NCBI GenBank assembly: GCA_033239525.1
Contig: BSYO01000004.1
Coordinates: 28,434,037-28,498,036, forward strand
Length of the DNA stretch: 64,000 bases
Direction: 5' to 3'
From: Nepenthes gracilis
Lineage: Eukaryota > Streptophyta > Magnoliopsida > Caryophyllales > Nepenthaceae
The first letter of the stretch is position 1. Every line of letters starts with the position of its first letter. Below the pieces are notes generated by a model that had not been told where the DNA came from, did no database searches, and saw only the letters and a list, made by a program, of their open reading frames with translations. The translations under genes and the position numbers were made by a program. Below, in pieces: positions 10,847-22,637 of this stretch.

Positions 10847-13800
10847 TCAGCACTGTTTTTCATTAGTTCCAACCTTTTTTAGCGACAGCAAATCTTCTTC
10901 AATGATATTTCTCACCCAATGATATCGAATATCGATATGTTTCGATCTAGAATGGAATGAGAAATTCTTGTAGGGATGTATGGCACTCTGACTATCACAA
11001 AGTATTTCATACTTTTTTTGTCCGAGGCCCAATTCTTGAATGAACTTCTTTATCCATAATATTTCCTTACAAACTTCTGTCACTGCAATGTACTCGGCTT
11101 CAGTATTGGAAATGGCGACACACTTCTGCAGCTTTGACTGTCAAGAAACTGTACCTCCAGCAAATTTCACCAAGTATCCCGAGGTGGACTTGCGACTGTC
11201 AATGATCCCAGCTATATTAGCATCGGAACAGCCCACTAATTGAGGCTCGTCACTTCCAAGACACAAGCACCATTTGGAAGTTCCTCGGATGTATCTCATG
11301 ATCCATTTGACTGCGGACCAATGTTCATTTCCTGGGTTAAATGGAAACCGACTAACTGTGCTCATAGCATGTGTTATGTTTGGCCTTGTGCATACCAGTG
11401 CATATATCAGGCTTTCCACAGTTGAGGAATAGGGAACGCTTCTCATGTATGCCTTCTCTTCGTTCGAGGACGAACACTGACAATTGTTCAGTCTGTGGTG
11501 GTTCGCCAGCGGTGTGCTTACAGGCATAGACTTATCCATATTGAAACGTTGAAGCACCCTTTCAATGTAGCTTGCTTGGGACAGCCACAATCTTCCTGCG
11601 TCTCGGTCGCGAATAATTCTGATATTAAGAATCTGTTTTGCTGACCCCAAATCCTTCATGGCAAATGACTGTCCAAGTTGTTTCTTTAGCTCCTTTATCC
11701 GAGCATTGTTGCTTTCAACGATCAGTATGTCATCCACATAAAGAAGAAGGATGATAAAGTCATCTTTGGAAAAACTCTGTGTAAAAACTCTGTGTAAAAA
11801 TATAATGGTCCCAAGTGGTCTTCTGATACTCCTGACTAATCATGACATACTCAAACTTCTTGTACCACTGTCTTAGAGTCTGCTTCAACCCATACAGGCT
11901 ATTCCTTAGATGACAGACGAGTCGCTCCTTCCTCTGAACCTTGAATCCTTCCAGCTGTTCCATGTAAATTTCTTCTTCTAGTTCACAATGGAGGAAGGCC
12001 GTCCGGACATCTATCTGCTCCACCTCCAAATTCTGAGTAGTAGCCAATCTTAGCATAACCCATATGGACGATATCTTTAGCATTGGGGCAAATATCTCAT
12101 CAAAATCAACCCATTTCTGTTGATTAAAGCCTTTTACCATCAGTTGCGCCTTGTATATTGGCTGTATGGTATTTTTATCTGTCTTTAAATGGAAGACCCA
12201 CTTATTTTTTAGGGCTCTCTTTCCCTTAGGCAACTCGGCCAAATCAAATGTGTAATTTTCATGGAGAGAGCTCATTTCATCTTTCATAACTTTTAGCCAT
12301 CTCTCCTCATTCACATCCTTCATAGCCTCATTAAACGCTTCAGGCTCCCCGGCATTAGTGAGCATAACATATTCACTGGATTGTAGACGGACGGACGACC
12401 ATCTGTTTCGTGAGGATCGTCTGATAGGAACATCCTCGGCTGATTGAGGAATAACTTTATCCTGGTCTTTATTAGGTGCTGTAACCGCCTCACCATTGTC
12501 CTCGCCCACTTCAGAACCATTGTCTTTGCCTTCCAGAGATGCCGGACGGATAACTTTAACCCTTACTTTGTTCGTCCGGTCAACATCAGACTTGGTCTTC
12601 TTGCTGATTTCTTCACTCGTTTCATCCTCAACAAAGACTACATCTCTTGACCGGACAAGTTTTCTTTTAGTTGGATCATAGAGTTTGTAGCCTAGTTCAT
12701 TTTCCCCATAACCCAGAAAGACGCATTGCATCGTCTTTGGCTCAAACTTGGTCCTTTCATCATTTGGAATATGAACAAAGGCGTTGCAACCAAATACTCT
12801 TAGATGGTCATAAGAGGGCTTATTGCCTGACCAAATTTTCTCTGGCATCTCACCTTTCAATAGCTAGCTGGGCGACCTATTGATAATATAGGTCGCCGTC
12901 TTTAGGTCCTCGGCCCAAAAAAATGTAGGAAGCTTTGCTTCAGAAAGCATGCATCTTACTCTCTCCAGCAGTGTGCAGTTCATCCGCTCGATCACTCCGT
13001 TTAACTATGACGTTTTTGGTGGTGTCCTCTGATGTCTGATATCATGAGAGTTATAGTAGGCATCAACTGCCCCAATGTACTCTCCCCTATTATCAATACG
13101 GACGGTCTTCAATTTCTTCCCCATCTGACGCTCTACCAGAGCATGAAATTGTTCAAATATATCGAAGATATGGTTCTTGGTCTTCAATGGGTAAACCCAC
13201 AGTTTCCTAGAGCAATTGTCAATAAAGGAAACGAAGTATTGGGTTCCACCAAAAGACTTTTCCTTAAATGGTCCGCACACATCTGTGTGGACCAAGTCGA
13301 GTACTTTAGCCTTTACAGAGGATGAGTCTCTATGAAACGAGACTCTGCGCTGCTTCCTGGCCATACAGTGAGGACACGTTATCAGTCCATCTTCCTTTAG
13401 CGTTGGGATGAGGCCCTTCCTAGCCAGATGATATAGTTCATGTTTGCTCATGTGGCCCAACCTCCGGTGCCATAGGTTTTCGGACTCCTTGTTGGTGATG
13501 GAGATTGCGTCCCCAACCACTGCATATGCTTTCATCACATACAGACCGGATGACTTTTTTCCTCGTGCTATGACCAGAGACCCTTTGGTTAGCTTCCATT
13601 TACTCTCATAGAAGGTATTACAGTAACCTTCATCATCTAATCGGCCGGTTGAGATTACATTCAGTCAGATATCAGGGATATGACGAATATCTTTCAACGT
13701 CAGCTTCATCCTATTATTGGTGACCAGGACAACATCACCTCTACTAACAAGTGGAGATGTTTCTTCATTTTCCATCCTTATCACGCCAAAGTCTCTTGGA

Positions 13801-13913
13801 GTGTAGGATGTGAACAGTCCTCTTCTTGACGTGGCATGCAGAGAGGTATCAGAATCAACCACCCAGCCGGACTTCTCATCCGTCACACTTGCCAGGTTTT
13901 CTTCACTTGCCAA
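10847..13913 (-). pseudogene. Copia pol pseudogene: protease, integrase, RT, RNase H
   Basis: Read right to left. Protease about 13913-13665: the active-site triad position reads DSD instead of DSG. GAG-pre-integrase and integrase core about 13538-12860: HHCC-type zinc region, then catalytic aspartates in HTDVCGP and DNRGEY. In-frame TAG codons occur near 13010 and just upstream of 12860. Reverse transcriptase 12860-11141: YVDD is intact near 11730, but a 13-bp tandem duplication at 11770-11795 shifts the frame just before it. RNase H about 11140-10847: KHIDIRYHWVR is recognisable. The C-to-T type stops fit decay after cytosine methylation. Confidence 0.9.
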
Positions 13914-14019
13914 CAGGAGATCACCTCTTGTAACAATGGAGATCGAGGACTTTTATTCTCCTCGTCCATTTTCTCCTTTCTCTTTCTCTGTGTTTTTATG
14001 CTTTCATTTGAAGTAGTGC

Positions 14020-14760
14020 TTTCTGATGTGACCCTTTTTGCTACAGTGATGACACTGAAAGTTTTGATACATTGATTGAGATTTGCTGCGTCCCTTCTTT
14101 CTAGGCTTTTGGCTGCGTCCTCTACTTCTTCTCCTGGATTCGGTCACAAGTACCTCAGAATGTTAAAACGTTGAGGCCCCTTGTGACCGCTTTGACTCAT
14201 TTATGAGTAAGGAAACAATAATCTCGTCCAACCTAAATGTATCATTCTCAAACAACAAAGTTGTAACGATATGGTCATAAAAAACTGGCAGAGAAGCCGG
14301 TAGTACCAACGTCTTGTCCTCCTCCTTGATCTTCTCATCAAGGGCTGACATTTGCGTTACTATCCAGTTGAACTCATCCAAGTTCTTTTCAAAACTCTCA
14401 CCTTCCGACAATCGTAGGCTATAGAACTATTTCTTCACATGCAGCCTGGTTGTCAAGGACTTGGACTTATACCGACTTTTTAACTTCTCCCATACCTCCG
14501 TCGGATCTGTTAGACCAAGAACCTCCTGGAGCGTATTGTCCGCCAGACACAGCTTTATGGTGCAGTTGGCCAGATCTCTTTTGTCTTGCCATTCTTCCTC
14601 CGTCATGTTCTCTGGCTTCTCTTCCTTCTTCCGCAATGCTTTTACTGTACCTTCGTGAGTTAGGATGTTCTTTATCCCCTCTTGCCTGAGAATCAAATTA
14701 CCTTGACCGTTGAACTGCTCCACACTAAATGACAGATTCTTTGAAAATTAGACAGAGTTA
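14020..14760 (-). pseudogene. Copia gag pseudogene (UBN2 type)
   Basis: Typical copia capsid blocks are present: an EEEWQDKRDLANCTIKLCL-like region near 14600, LTDPTEVWEKLKSRY near 14480, and TLLFENDTFRLDE near 14240. The frame is cut by an in-frame TAG (14427-14429), a TAA (about 14163) and a TGA after the zinc knuckle. The knuckle (near 14050) reads CHHC...H....Y, so the fourth zinc ligand Cys is replaced by Tyr. No clear ATG was found at its start. Confidence 0.85.
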
Positions 14761-14784
14761 TCAACCGTACTTTCTGATACCACT

Positions 14785-15634
14785 TATTGGCGCAGAATGG
14801 GCGAACGAACGGCTATGCACAGAATCACACAGGAACACAGTAAAGTGAAGGTAGAAGAAGAAATTTAGAACACGTAAGATTTTACGTGGAAAATCTTTTT
14901 CAACTAATGAAAAAATCACGGGACACAAAATCCACGAATAAATCACTAAGTATGAGATATTGGTTACACAAACTACGTGGGGCAGAAATAAAGAACAGAG
15001 CACGAATAAAACTTTTTGTATTTTTCTTTCACAGCTCTCTTTTCTTCTTCTTCTCTATCTCATACAAAAGTTTTATGCACACCATCCCACTTTACACAAG
15101 TATAATATATATATATATACATTCAGCAAAATAGGTAGCCACCAACTCAGCATGGTAACTGCGTGCACAGTTCCCAAGACTTGAAAAGGTGGCACATGCT
15201 CTGTCCTGCAGTAGGCGATGCATGCATACCCTGCAAGTCGACTTGTTGTCTCAAAAATGACGTCTTCCAATTGTCCAATCAGGAAATTTAATAGCCTGCC
15301 TTTTGAAGATGATAGTCAATCAGCATTTCTATTCTCAGTCGGTCAACGTCTCATTGACCATCATCTTTACTTGGTCGGTCAATACCTCACGTTGACCACT
15401 CGGACGTCCTTTAGCAGATCCGTATGTCTTCAACCGGCCAACATCACGTTGACCGGAATACATAATTTGCCGATCAACAAAGTTGATCGAAATGTCTGTC
15501 CGCTCAAAACTTTCGGTCAACAAAGTTGAACGGAATTCATTGTGTACAGTCCGCGGACATTCAGCACACAAGTCCTCGTACTCTGTCCGAGTTCTCTGGC
15601 CATCAAGACTTTCATACAAGAGTGACTTCCAACA
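14785..15634 (-). repeat. Copia 5' LTR (right copy)
   Basis: On the + strand it begins TATTGGCGCAG, where one terminal base of the TG...CA end is mutated, and ends CTTCCAACA at 15634. It aligns along its whole length with 9866-10749. In element orientation the right-hand part is U3. This is where the promoter would lie and where W-box cores cluster (15341-15520). Confidence 0.9.
15341..15520 (-). promoter_or_regulatory. W-box cluster in U3 of the copia 5' LTR
   Basis: Six TTGACC cores, three per strand, lie at 15341-15346, 15354-15359, 15377-15382, 15392-15397, 15449-15454 and 15515-15520. TTGAC[CT] is the binding core of WRKY factors, and elicitor-induced Tnt1-type elements are known to carry defence motifs in U3. 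The 3' LTR keeps seven cores (10439-10618). Binding is inferred from the motif only. Confidence 0.55.
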
Positions 15635-15639
15635 AATAT

Positions 15640-16759
15640 TAATATTAAGTGGATGATGGAAGAGAAATCTTAATCGTTGGTATTCTTATATATATATATA
15701 AGGGGATCTCTTCTTATATTAAACAAGCTCACAGAAGCTTACCCCCATAAAAGGTGGAGTTAAAGAGTGATATAATTAAGAAAGTGACTGATCTTAAGAG
15801 ATTTATTATAGGTGAGCTTGTGTATATATGTGTTAAAAGTATGCTATGCAATATTTATATTTGAGCGTGCTTTATCTAAATACCTTGTGTTTTTACATAA
15901 TTGTATTGAAAACACGCAAAAAAGATGACCTATATAGATCACATGGAGTCTGGTGGACAAATCTTATGGGAATGCATAGAAAAAAATCCTCATTTCATGA
16001 TATTGTGTTTATATAATGTAATTGATGGAGATTAATGTACCAAATGATGCATGTAAGGGTATTCTTTAATAACTCAAAAACTTTAAGATTTATCAATATT
16101 TTTATAAATTTGAGTACAAGCCTTCAAATTCTTGCAATAGTGAAAGAAAAGAGCCATCCAAACAAACTAAACATCAAAAGGGGTATTGATGAACACAAGT
16201 ATGAAATATAATAACTTGAATACTCAAATTTTAGTACAACTATAATATTGAAATTCACTTAGTTTAACATAAATTACTAATATATTTCAATGTTTGGTTC
16301 CAAAATATTTTTTCCCCTTCTCTTTCTCAATTTTTTCTTCTTTTTTTCTTTTTTTTACCTCTCTTGTATATCTTTGAAAAAAGGATAAAAAAGTAGGTTG
16401 AAAATTTATATAGTAGATTAGTATACATGTGTGTACTGATAAGACGTGAAGATCAAATTTAATTTGCACATATATACTTCTCAGGTGCAGAATTATTTGA
16501 ACAAATACATGCAAGTGTCTATCGTGTGCATCAGATGTAAAAATATTGCCTCAAATCAGTTCGTTGCATGACTCACGCATCTCTCATGCGTCAACCTTAT
16601 TGCTAGGCACACACGGGCTCCCCTTCTTGTGTACTTCAGGCACAACTTTACTATTTTCAGTGCACAAGCATGGATTATGCACTTACCTGGTGCCAAACTC
16701 AATAATCTAACATTTAATGCATTGCTCGAACTAGTAATTATCATGTAATTTGCTCAATT
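15640..16759. other. Intergenic DNA without recognised genes
   Basis: AT-rich sequence to the right of the copia insertion. It contains a short TA run near 15689-15700 and a pyrimidine-rich tract near 16313-16360. I recognised no coding, RNA or repeat feature. Confidence 0.5.
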
Positions 16760-18272
16760 TTTTTAATTTAAATGTTATATTTTATATTAATACTTGGATC
16801 TCACAATTATTGGATTTTCAATTGCCTTTGCTGGTTGGATCGAAGAATGTACTATTTATCCAATATTCTCAGTCGATGGAGAGTCCTTGAGTTTTCAAAG
16901 GGAAGGGAGGCCTTCATCAAGAAAACCCATCTCACCATATTTGTTTATTCTTTGTATGGAGATACTATACTGTATGATTAAATTTAGAACTACTAATAAT
17001 TTTGCTTTTAGCTTCCGCTGAAAATACAAAGATACTAAGATTACGATAATGGTTCCCATCGGCGGCATCATTTTCTATGTGGCTGATTGGCATTTAGTAG
17101 CAATCTTGCATCTATGCCAAATGGACTTTGCTACCCTGTCCAGTATTGCTCCTAACCTTGACAAAAGCGAATGTTTTGTTTGGTGTAATGATAGACGCCT
17201 TGTGAAGGATGTTAAAGAAATCACGGGGTTAAAGATTAGTATTCTTTTTATTTGTAATTCAGGTATGCATCTCATTTCTACTCAACTCACTACATCGACC
17301 ATTAGATGCTCATTGATAGGATTTTTAATAAGATACTGTCTTAGAAAAATAGTTGGCTGTCATTTGGGGGTAGAATTAAACTCATTTCTTTTATCCTTGC
17401 CAATAATCTGTCAAATTGGACTTCTATTTTCATCATCTCCACAATTTGTTCTGAGGAGAACCGATAGCATTAATCTACAGTTTCTTTAGCATGGGCTTAA
17501 CTCAGATAAAATCTCATATAAAGTAGCTTGGGTTAATGTTTGCAAACCTAAAAAAGAAAGATGCCTTGGTTTTAAGGACTCGGTGGCATGGAAGAAAGGT
17601 CTGCAAGCTAGACACTTCTAGCATCTTTTTGTTAACGGCAACACATTTATCTAAGTGAATTAGGTTAAGAGATACTGGATTAAGGATATACATATGGACT
17701 ATAAGATTTCTTGATTCATACTCTTGAGTTTTTGCAAAATTGTAAAATTTAAGTTCTCTCTGGGATGTTTTGTGTTATCTTATGAATAAAGAAAGAATAC
17801 CTTCCTCTTGTTTCACTTTTGGCACCATTGGAAGCATTGACCATTACTCTCCCTGACCGTATTACTTTGGATTGAAGCATTCCAAGTGATGCGAAGATGG
17901 ATGCTGTTATCATGGGTAGTCATTGGAGATAGTCGCCTCAAGCTCAGTTAGTAGTGAGATCCTTCATTACATCGTGTTGTCATATGATCCTTGCCCTGAT
18001 TTATCCTATTCCATGAGATGTGAGCTAGAAGTTTGTGGCAGCTTCTCTGTCCGCTTAGTTTAGAAAATTTTCCAACAAGTTGGTGTGGAAGATGCCTAGG
18101 CTGACTTGGTTTAGGGCCCTAAATTCTATCCCAGTCTCATGCCTCGATCCTATGGCTGGTTATTAGAAAGTGTATTGGGACATTGGACAAACTAAAATTT
18201 CTCGGTATTTCGTCGCATTGTGTGTTTTGTAAGAACGTAGGTGAATCTGTGCATAACTTATTGCTTTACGGC
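16760..18272 (+). pseudogene. L1-type LINE reverse transcriptase remnant (5' part)
   Basis: Broken frames recall plant L1 LINE ORF2. An ISPYLFILCMEIL block near 16925-16965 corresponds to the SPYLF motif of the reverse transcriptase. An ATLSSIAPNLDKSE block near 17130-17170 and an AWVNVCKPKKE..LGFKD block near 17525-17580 follow in family order. A zinc-knuckle-like C..C...H.LL motif at about 18220-18260 matches the zf-RVT tail. Stops and frameshifts are frequent. The remnant is interrupted at 18273 by a MITE and seems to resume at 19265. Confidence 0.65.
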
Positions 18273-18492
18273 ACGTTTGGTTGCTGGAATGGAATAAGGT
18301 GGGAATAGAATAGTTATTCCCAGGGAATAGAATTAGATGGGAATAAAGCTGAAAATTGTTATTCCTATATTTGGTTGTTGGAATAGAGTTAGTTGGAAAT
18401 TTGTATTACAATGTTTGGTTTGTAGAATTGTATAAGGAATAAGGTGAGAATTTATCGGAATGACGCTTTTAATCTTATAATAATAATAAAAA

Positions 18493-18532
<40 letters not shown>

Positions 18533-18669
18533 TAAAAGTAATAAAAATAAAAATAATAATAATAACAATAATAATAATAATAATATTAAAAATAAAAATA
18601 AAAAAAATAATAAATAATAAAAGAAATAAAAATAAAAATAATAACAATAATAATAATAATATTATTAAA

Positions 18670-18706
<37 letters not shown>

Positions 18707-18721
18707 GTAATAATAATAATA

Positions 18722-18758
<37 letters not shown>

Positions 18759-18759
18759 A

Positions 18760-18798
<39 letters not shown>

Positions 18799-18817
18799 GT
18801 AATAAAAATAAAAATAA

Positions 18818-18867
<50 letters not shown>

Positions 18868-18969
18868 TAAAAGTAATAAAAATAAAAATAATAATAATAA
18901 CAATAATAATAATATTATTAAAAATAAAAATAAAAAAATAAATAATAAAATAAATAAAAATAAAAATAA

Positions 18970-19024
<55 letters not shown>

Positions 19025-19264
19025 GTAATAAAAATAAAAATAATAAAAATAATAAATAATAAATAATAATAATAATAAGAGGGGGCAAATTTGGGTTAAT
19101 AAAATTATTGGGTGGGAATTCTTTTTCCTCCCTAACAAGGAATAAAAAATAACTAATGCCACCAAGAAATAGTTATTCCCAACTTAAGTGCAACCAAACG
19201 GTGGAATAGTAATTCCACCAAGAATAAGGAGGGAATAGAATTTCTATTCCCTCCAACGAAACAT
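18273..19264. mobile_element. MITE with GGGAATAG-type ends and AAT core
   Basis: The left end ACGTTTGGTTG (18273) is mirrored by CAACGAAACAT at 19254-19264, with one or two mismatches in 11. Inside the ends, both sides carry inverted GGAATAG/CTATTCC blocks (GGGAATAGAATAGTTATTCCC near 18300, its counterparts near 19160-19250). The middle is an AAT microsatellite. No transposase is present. LINE-like sequence on both sides suggests insertion into the LINE. I could not define a target-site duplication. Confidence 0.6.
18476..19078. repeat. Long interrupted AAT microsatellite (~600 bp)
   Basis: Almost pure A/T made of (AAT)n with AAAAT, AAAGT and ATTATTAAAA interruptions. Longer open frames on the minus strand here encode only I, F, Y and L runs and are not genes. 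Larger blocks such as AAAAGTAATAAAAATAAAAATAAT recur, so the array has also grown by duplicating longer segments. Confidence 0.9.
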
Positions 19265-19680
19265 GGGGTTGGTGTGCGGTTATTCAAAATATTTGGAGAG
19301 TTATTCAAGTAAAAAATCAGGTATCTTTGGTTGTATGATGATTGGCACAGAATAATTAGGTGGTGGATAATTAGATATAATACAAAATTCTACATTCATC
19401 TCCTTTATGGACTCGCACTTGCAATACGGTTTATTTATTTGGAGGGACTAGAACGTCTGTTTATTTGACCCGTCCTTATCCTTTGATAATGATAAGATTA
19501 CTTATATTATCTGAAATTTCTTATCGGCAGAAAGGTGTAAGCCATCGTATGCCCCATCGATTGATGTATGATCGGTCCCTTTGTGCTTGATGATATTGCC
19601 CACCATTTTGTTGTTGATTCAGAGATGCCTTCTACTGTCAATTTCTATTAGTATGATTTTTGGAATAAGTTATATCTTTG
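19265..19680 (+). pseudogene. Possible LINE tail after the MITE
   Basis: The sequence ATGGGGTTGGTGTGCGGTTA onward reads WGWCAVIQNIWRVI in one frame. That resembles the region downstream of the zf-RVT motif of plant LINEs. Support is weak and no poly-A tail was found. Confidence 0.35.
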
Positions 19681-21030
19681 ATACTGTGTCAATTTATATG
19701 ATATATAGAACTTCTTATACATAAATTTTGTCGGAAGGGTGAGTACTTATTTACCCAAAAATAAGTAGAGAGAGAAAAAATAGCGCGATGTTTATATAGT
19801 ATTGTTTGCATCAATATTTTTTCCTTAATCCAGACTTTCCATCTCACTGCAAAAATCAAATCATACAAATTAGATCATTTATTGTACAAATTATATTTAG
19901 TTGATGCAATTTGATTATTAAGGACATTCAATATATCCATTCACTTTATGCATAATCTATTAATAAAGTTATACCATCTGGATGTTCATTTAAAAGAGAT
20001 TGAATATGGTTGATTGGAGACATTTACACTAGCAAGCGTATTAGCTAAGGGTCTGACAATTACAGTCTGCTAAGTAGCAGCTTGCTGTATGAGAGTTTGG
20101 CAGAATTCCTTTGTCCTTTTGAAATTAAGATTTGGAGTGACTAAATAGCTTTACTCTTTCTATGAATAATAAAAACTACCATCATTTTATTACTTGTTTA
20201 TATAACTTATATATTCAGAATAAATTATATAAATTTGATAATATATTTTAATACTCAAGCTCATTTTATGGAAAACTTGGTGAGAAATATAAACTTGACT
20301 CAAAGGAAATTTAAGTTATATAGCTAAATCCATAAAATTGTAACCTAATTTTAAATTTGTTAGTTTATTGAATCTCCACCTCATGAAGGATAGAGGGATG
20401 CTAATACTTTTAAATCGCCGTGTCTCACATTGCAATTTGACCCCATTTCATATATGTTTAATAAAGATATTGTATAAAATACTTTGATTTAGTATAAATA
20501 TTTACAAATATACTTTTCTTCAAATGTATATAAATTATTTCTTAGTGGTATACTTATATTTTTGTTTAATAAAGATATTGTATAAAATACTTTAATTTTG
20601 TATAAATATTTAAAAATATACTTTTCTTCAAATATATATAAATTATTTCTTAGTGGTATACTTATGTTCTTGTTTATTTAAAAATAACATTTAAAATATA
20701 AATATTTATATTACTTCAGTTATACAAATAGAAGATATTTCAAATTAAATACCCCTCCCCCATTATTCTAAAAACCTAAAAAGTTAGTATATATATATTT
20801 ATTTAATTTTTTACTTACCAAAAAATTAAAAATTGCCACGCACCTAAAATGTAAAAATATTAAGCCGTGGCTATTTTGAAATAGATGTCGTTAACAATGT
20901 TTTTAATCATTTTAAAATATATTAAAATAACGTAATATTATATTTATTAATTTATCATATTTAAATAAAAATAGATAAATATATTAATATTTTAAAATTG
21001 GATAAAATAATGTAATACTTTGTTGTATAT
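19680..21030. other. AT-rich intergenic DNA
   Basis: No gene recognised. It contains the 108-bp tandem duplication at 20456-20671 and long AT-rich stretches. The right end leads into a TATA-like region before the probable leader of the FYVE/SYLF gene. Confidence 0.5.
20456..20671. repeat. 108-bp tandem duplication
   Basis: The unit starting GTTTAATAAAGATATTGTATA at 20456 repeats at 20564 with a few substitutions (for example ACAAATGTA against AAAAATATA). Both copies end near CTTAGTGGTATACTTAT. It is non-coding and AT-rich. Confidence 0.8.
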
Positions 21031-21500
21031 TAATATATACAACAGACGTGGGCGAGAGGGATATCTTGTAATTTTCGAATTATCTTCCGACGGAAGAAAA
21101 GCAATCCACCGTTGAAGTTCCCTCCACAAGCCCTCATCTTTCGATCCTTCATATAGTTATTCGGTCTCTCTGTATGTGCTTTAATTTCTGTGTATTTTCT
21201 TGTTGTTCTGCAACATTTTCAAAATTTTGCGAGGTAATTAGTTGGATAAAGCTTAGCTGAGAACAAATTTTCATAAGCTGTTTATGTAGGCACGAAGTTC
21301 ATGTGGATTTTGTTTTGTCGTCGGCTAAACTTCCAGATTTTCAATTGTTGTATTTTTCTATGACGAATTTGATTACTTGTGTCTATTCATAACCTTCAAT
21401 TAAGATGATGTTCTACGAGTGCAGGTCTCTGTGCCGGGTTAATCCTCTCTCTTCGTTTTCTCAATCTTTACGGAATTGTTTAACTGAAATTCTCTCGTAA
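21030..21500 (+). promoter_or_regulatory. Probable promoter and 5' leader exons of the FYVE/SYLF gene
   Basis: A TATA-like TTAATATATAC (about 21030) is followed by sequence of typical leader composition (CT-rich, 21100-21235). Then come a plausible donor (GCGAG|GTAATTAG near 21234), an acceptor (GAGTGCAG|GTCTCTGTG near 21424) and a second CT-rich stretch. The next coding exon on this strand is at 27812, so the leader intron would exceed 6 kb. This is inferred from composition and splice-like signals only; it could belong to an unrecognised non-coding transcript. Confidence 0.35.
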
Positions 21501-22637
21501 GCTTGACTTCTCCAGCTATTTCCCACTTATTTTTGTTTTCTGTTTGCAATTAGTTTACAAACTGTCCGGTTGATTTGTAGTCATAATTATGTGGAAATAT
21601 ATTCTCCCGTTCTGTTAAAAGTAATTCGATTGGGATCAGTGAATTCAATACGGATGATCATTTTGAGTTTCTGAATGTATAATTGACCGAGCTCACCTAG
21701 ATGGGTTTCCTTCAAAGTTAACTTTTCTAAACGTAATTCTTCATCGAAGGACCATTCACTGTTTGAATACGTGAGAATGCAATTGAATGAACTTCTGAAG
21801 CAGGTTGCATGCCACAAAGAAATATCATGATGTCATAATGCATTTCATACCATGATTTGTATTTTAAAGTTAAGAATGCATAAGTCGGCCATTGCAATAT
21901 GTTTTCATTTGTTTCCAACCATGACATGACAAGCTTTGGACTGATCATATTTCCTTTGCGGTACTTTTGGTTTTTGAAATTGAATAAGGCCAAAACAGAA
22001 TAGTTATTTTCCATTGTCTGGTTTGTAGAATAGAGTAAATATTATGGTAATATTTGTTGGCAATGGAATAAGATGTGAATTAAGTAGAGAATATTTATTC
22101 TACTATTTGGTTTGTAGATTAGTGTAAAATCACTATGTTTTATATGCAGGAATAACTCAAGGAATGTTTCTGTTTCCCCTTCAAGTTTTACATACTACGG
22201 TGCCAGAATGAATATGTTTTCCACAAGACTGATATAATGCACATAGCTGCCTTTTTACTCTTATTTACGAAATGATGTTTTAGCCTTTTTTTTTTACTAT
22301 ATAAGAATATATCTATTTTGGTCTAGGGTGTTTAAGCGTACTTATTTAGGCTTAAATTAGGAGGATACTTAATACCATTGTTGTGCACGAAGCTTCTATT
22401 TAAGCATGCTTTTTTATGGTGCGATATATCAGCTTTTGTTCAAGTGACCAAACCAGCTTGAGCATTTCACAACCCACCTTCCAAACACAAAATTTTACCC
22501 AAACTGCTGGGTTCATGTAAAGAAATTTGAAAAATCAAATCAATTATAAGATAAACCTGTAAATTGCTGTATTATTTTTTGTGAAATTTTGCCTCATTAA
22601 AATTTGAAGCACACAACAATTGATGCTTTAAAAATTC
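21500..22637. other. Non-coding DNA, with a decayed MITE-like patch
   Basis: No gene was recognised. Around 21960-22140 the blocks GAATAGTTATTTTCCATTGTCTGGTTTGTAG and ATTTATTCTACTATTTGGTTTGTAG resemble the ends of the MITE at 18273-19264. This may be a decayed relative. Confidence 0.35.

Larger units (their letters stand above)
9866..15634 (-). mobile_element. Ty1/copia retrotransposon, near full length, inactivated
   Basis: Two LTRs (9866-10749 and 14785-15634) flank an internal region coding on the minus strand in the order gag, protease, integrase, reverse transcriptase, RNase H, which defines the copia superfamily. The flanks are a perfect 5-bp target-site duplication, AATAT at 9861-9865 and 15635-15639. 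The minus-strand primer site TGGTATCAG (14775-14783) sits beside the 5' LTR, as in Tnt1/Tork-like elements primed by initiator tRNA-Met. Gag has in-frame stops, the zinc knuckle and protease active site are altered, integrase has stops, and reverse transcriptase has a 13-bp duplication. It can no longer encode its own proteins. Confidence 0.93.

Noticed and set aside
18333..19165. Long minus-strand open frames rich in I, F, Y and L
   Set aside because: They are translations of the AAT microsatellite and have no amino-acid complexity.
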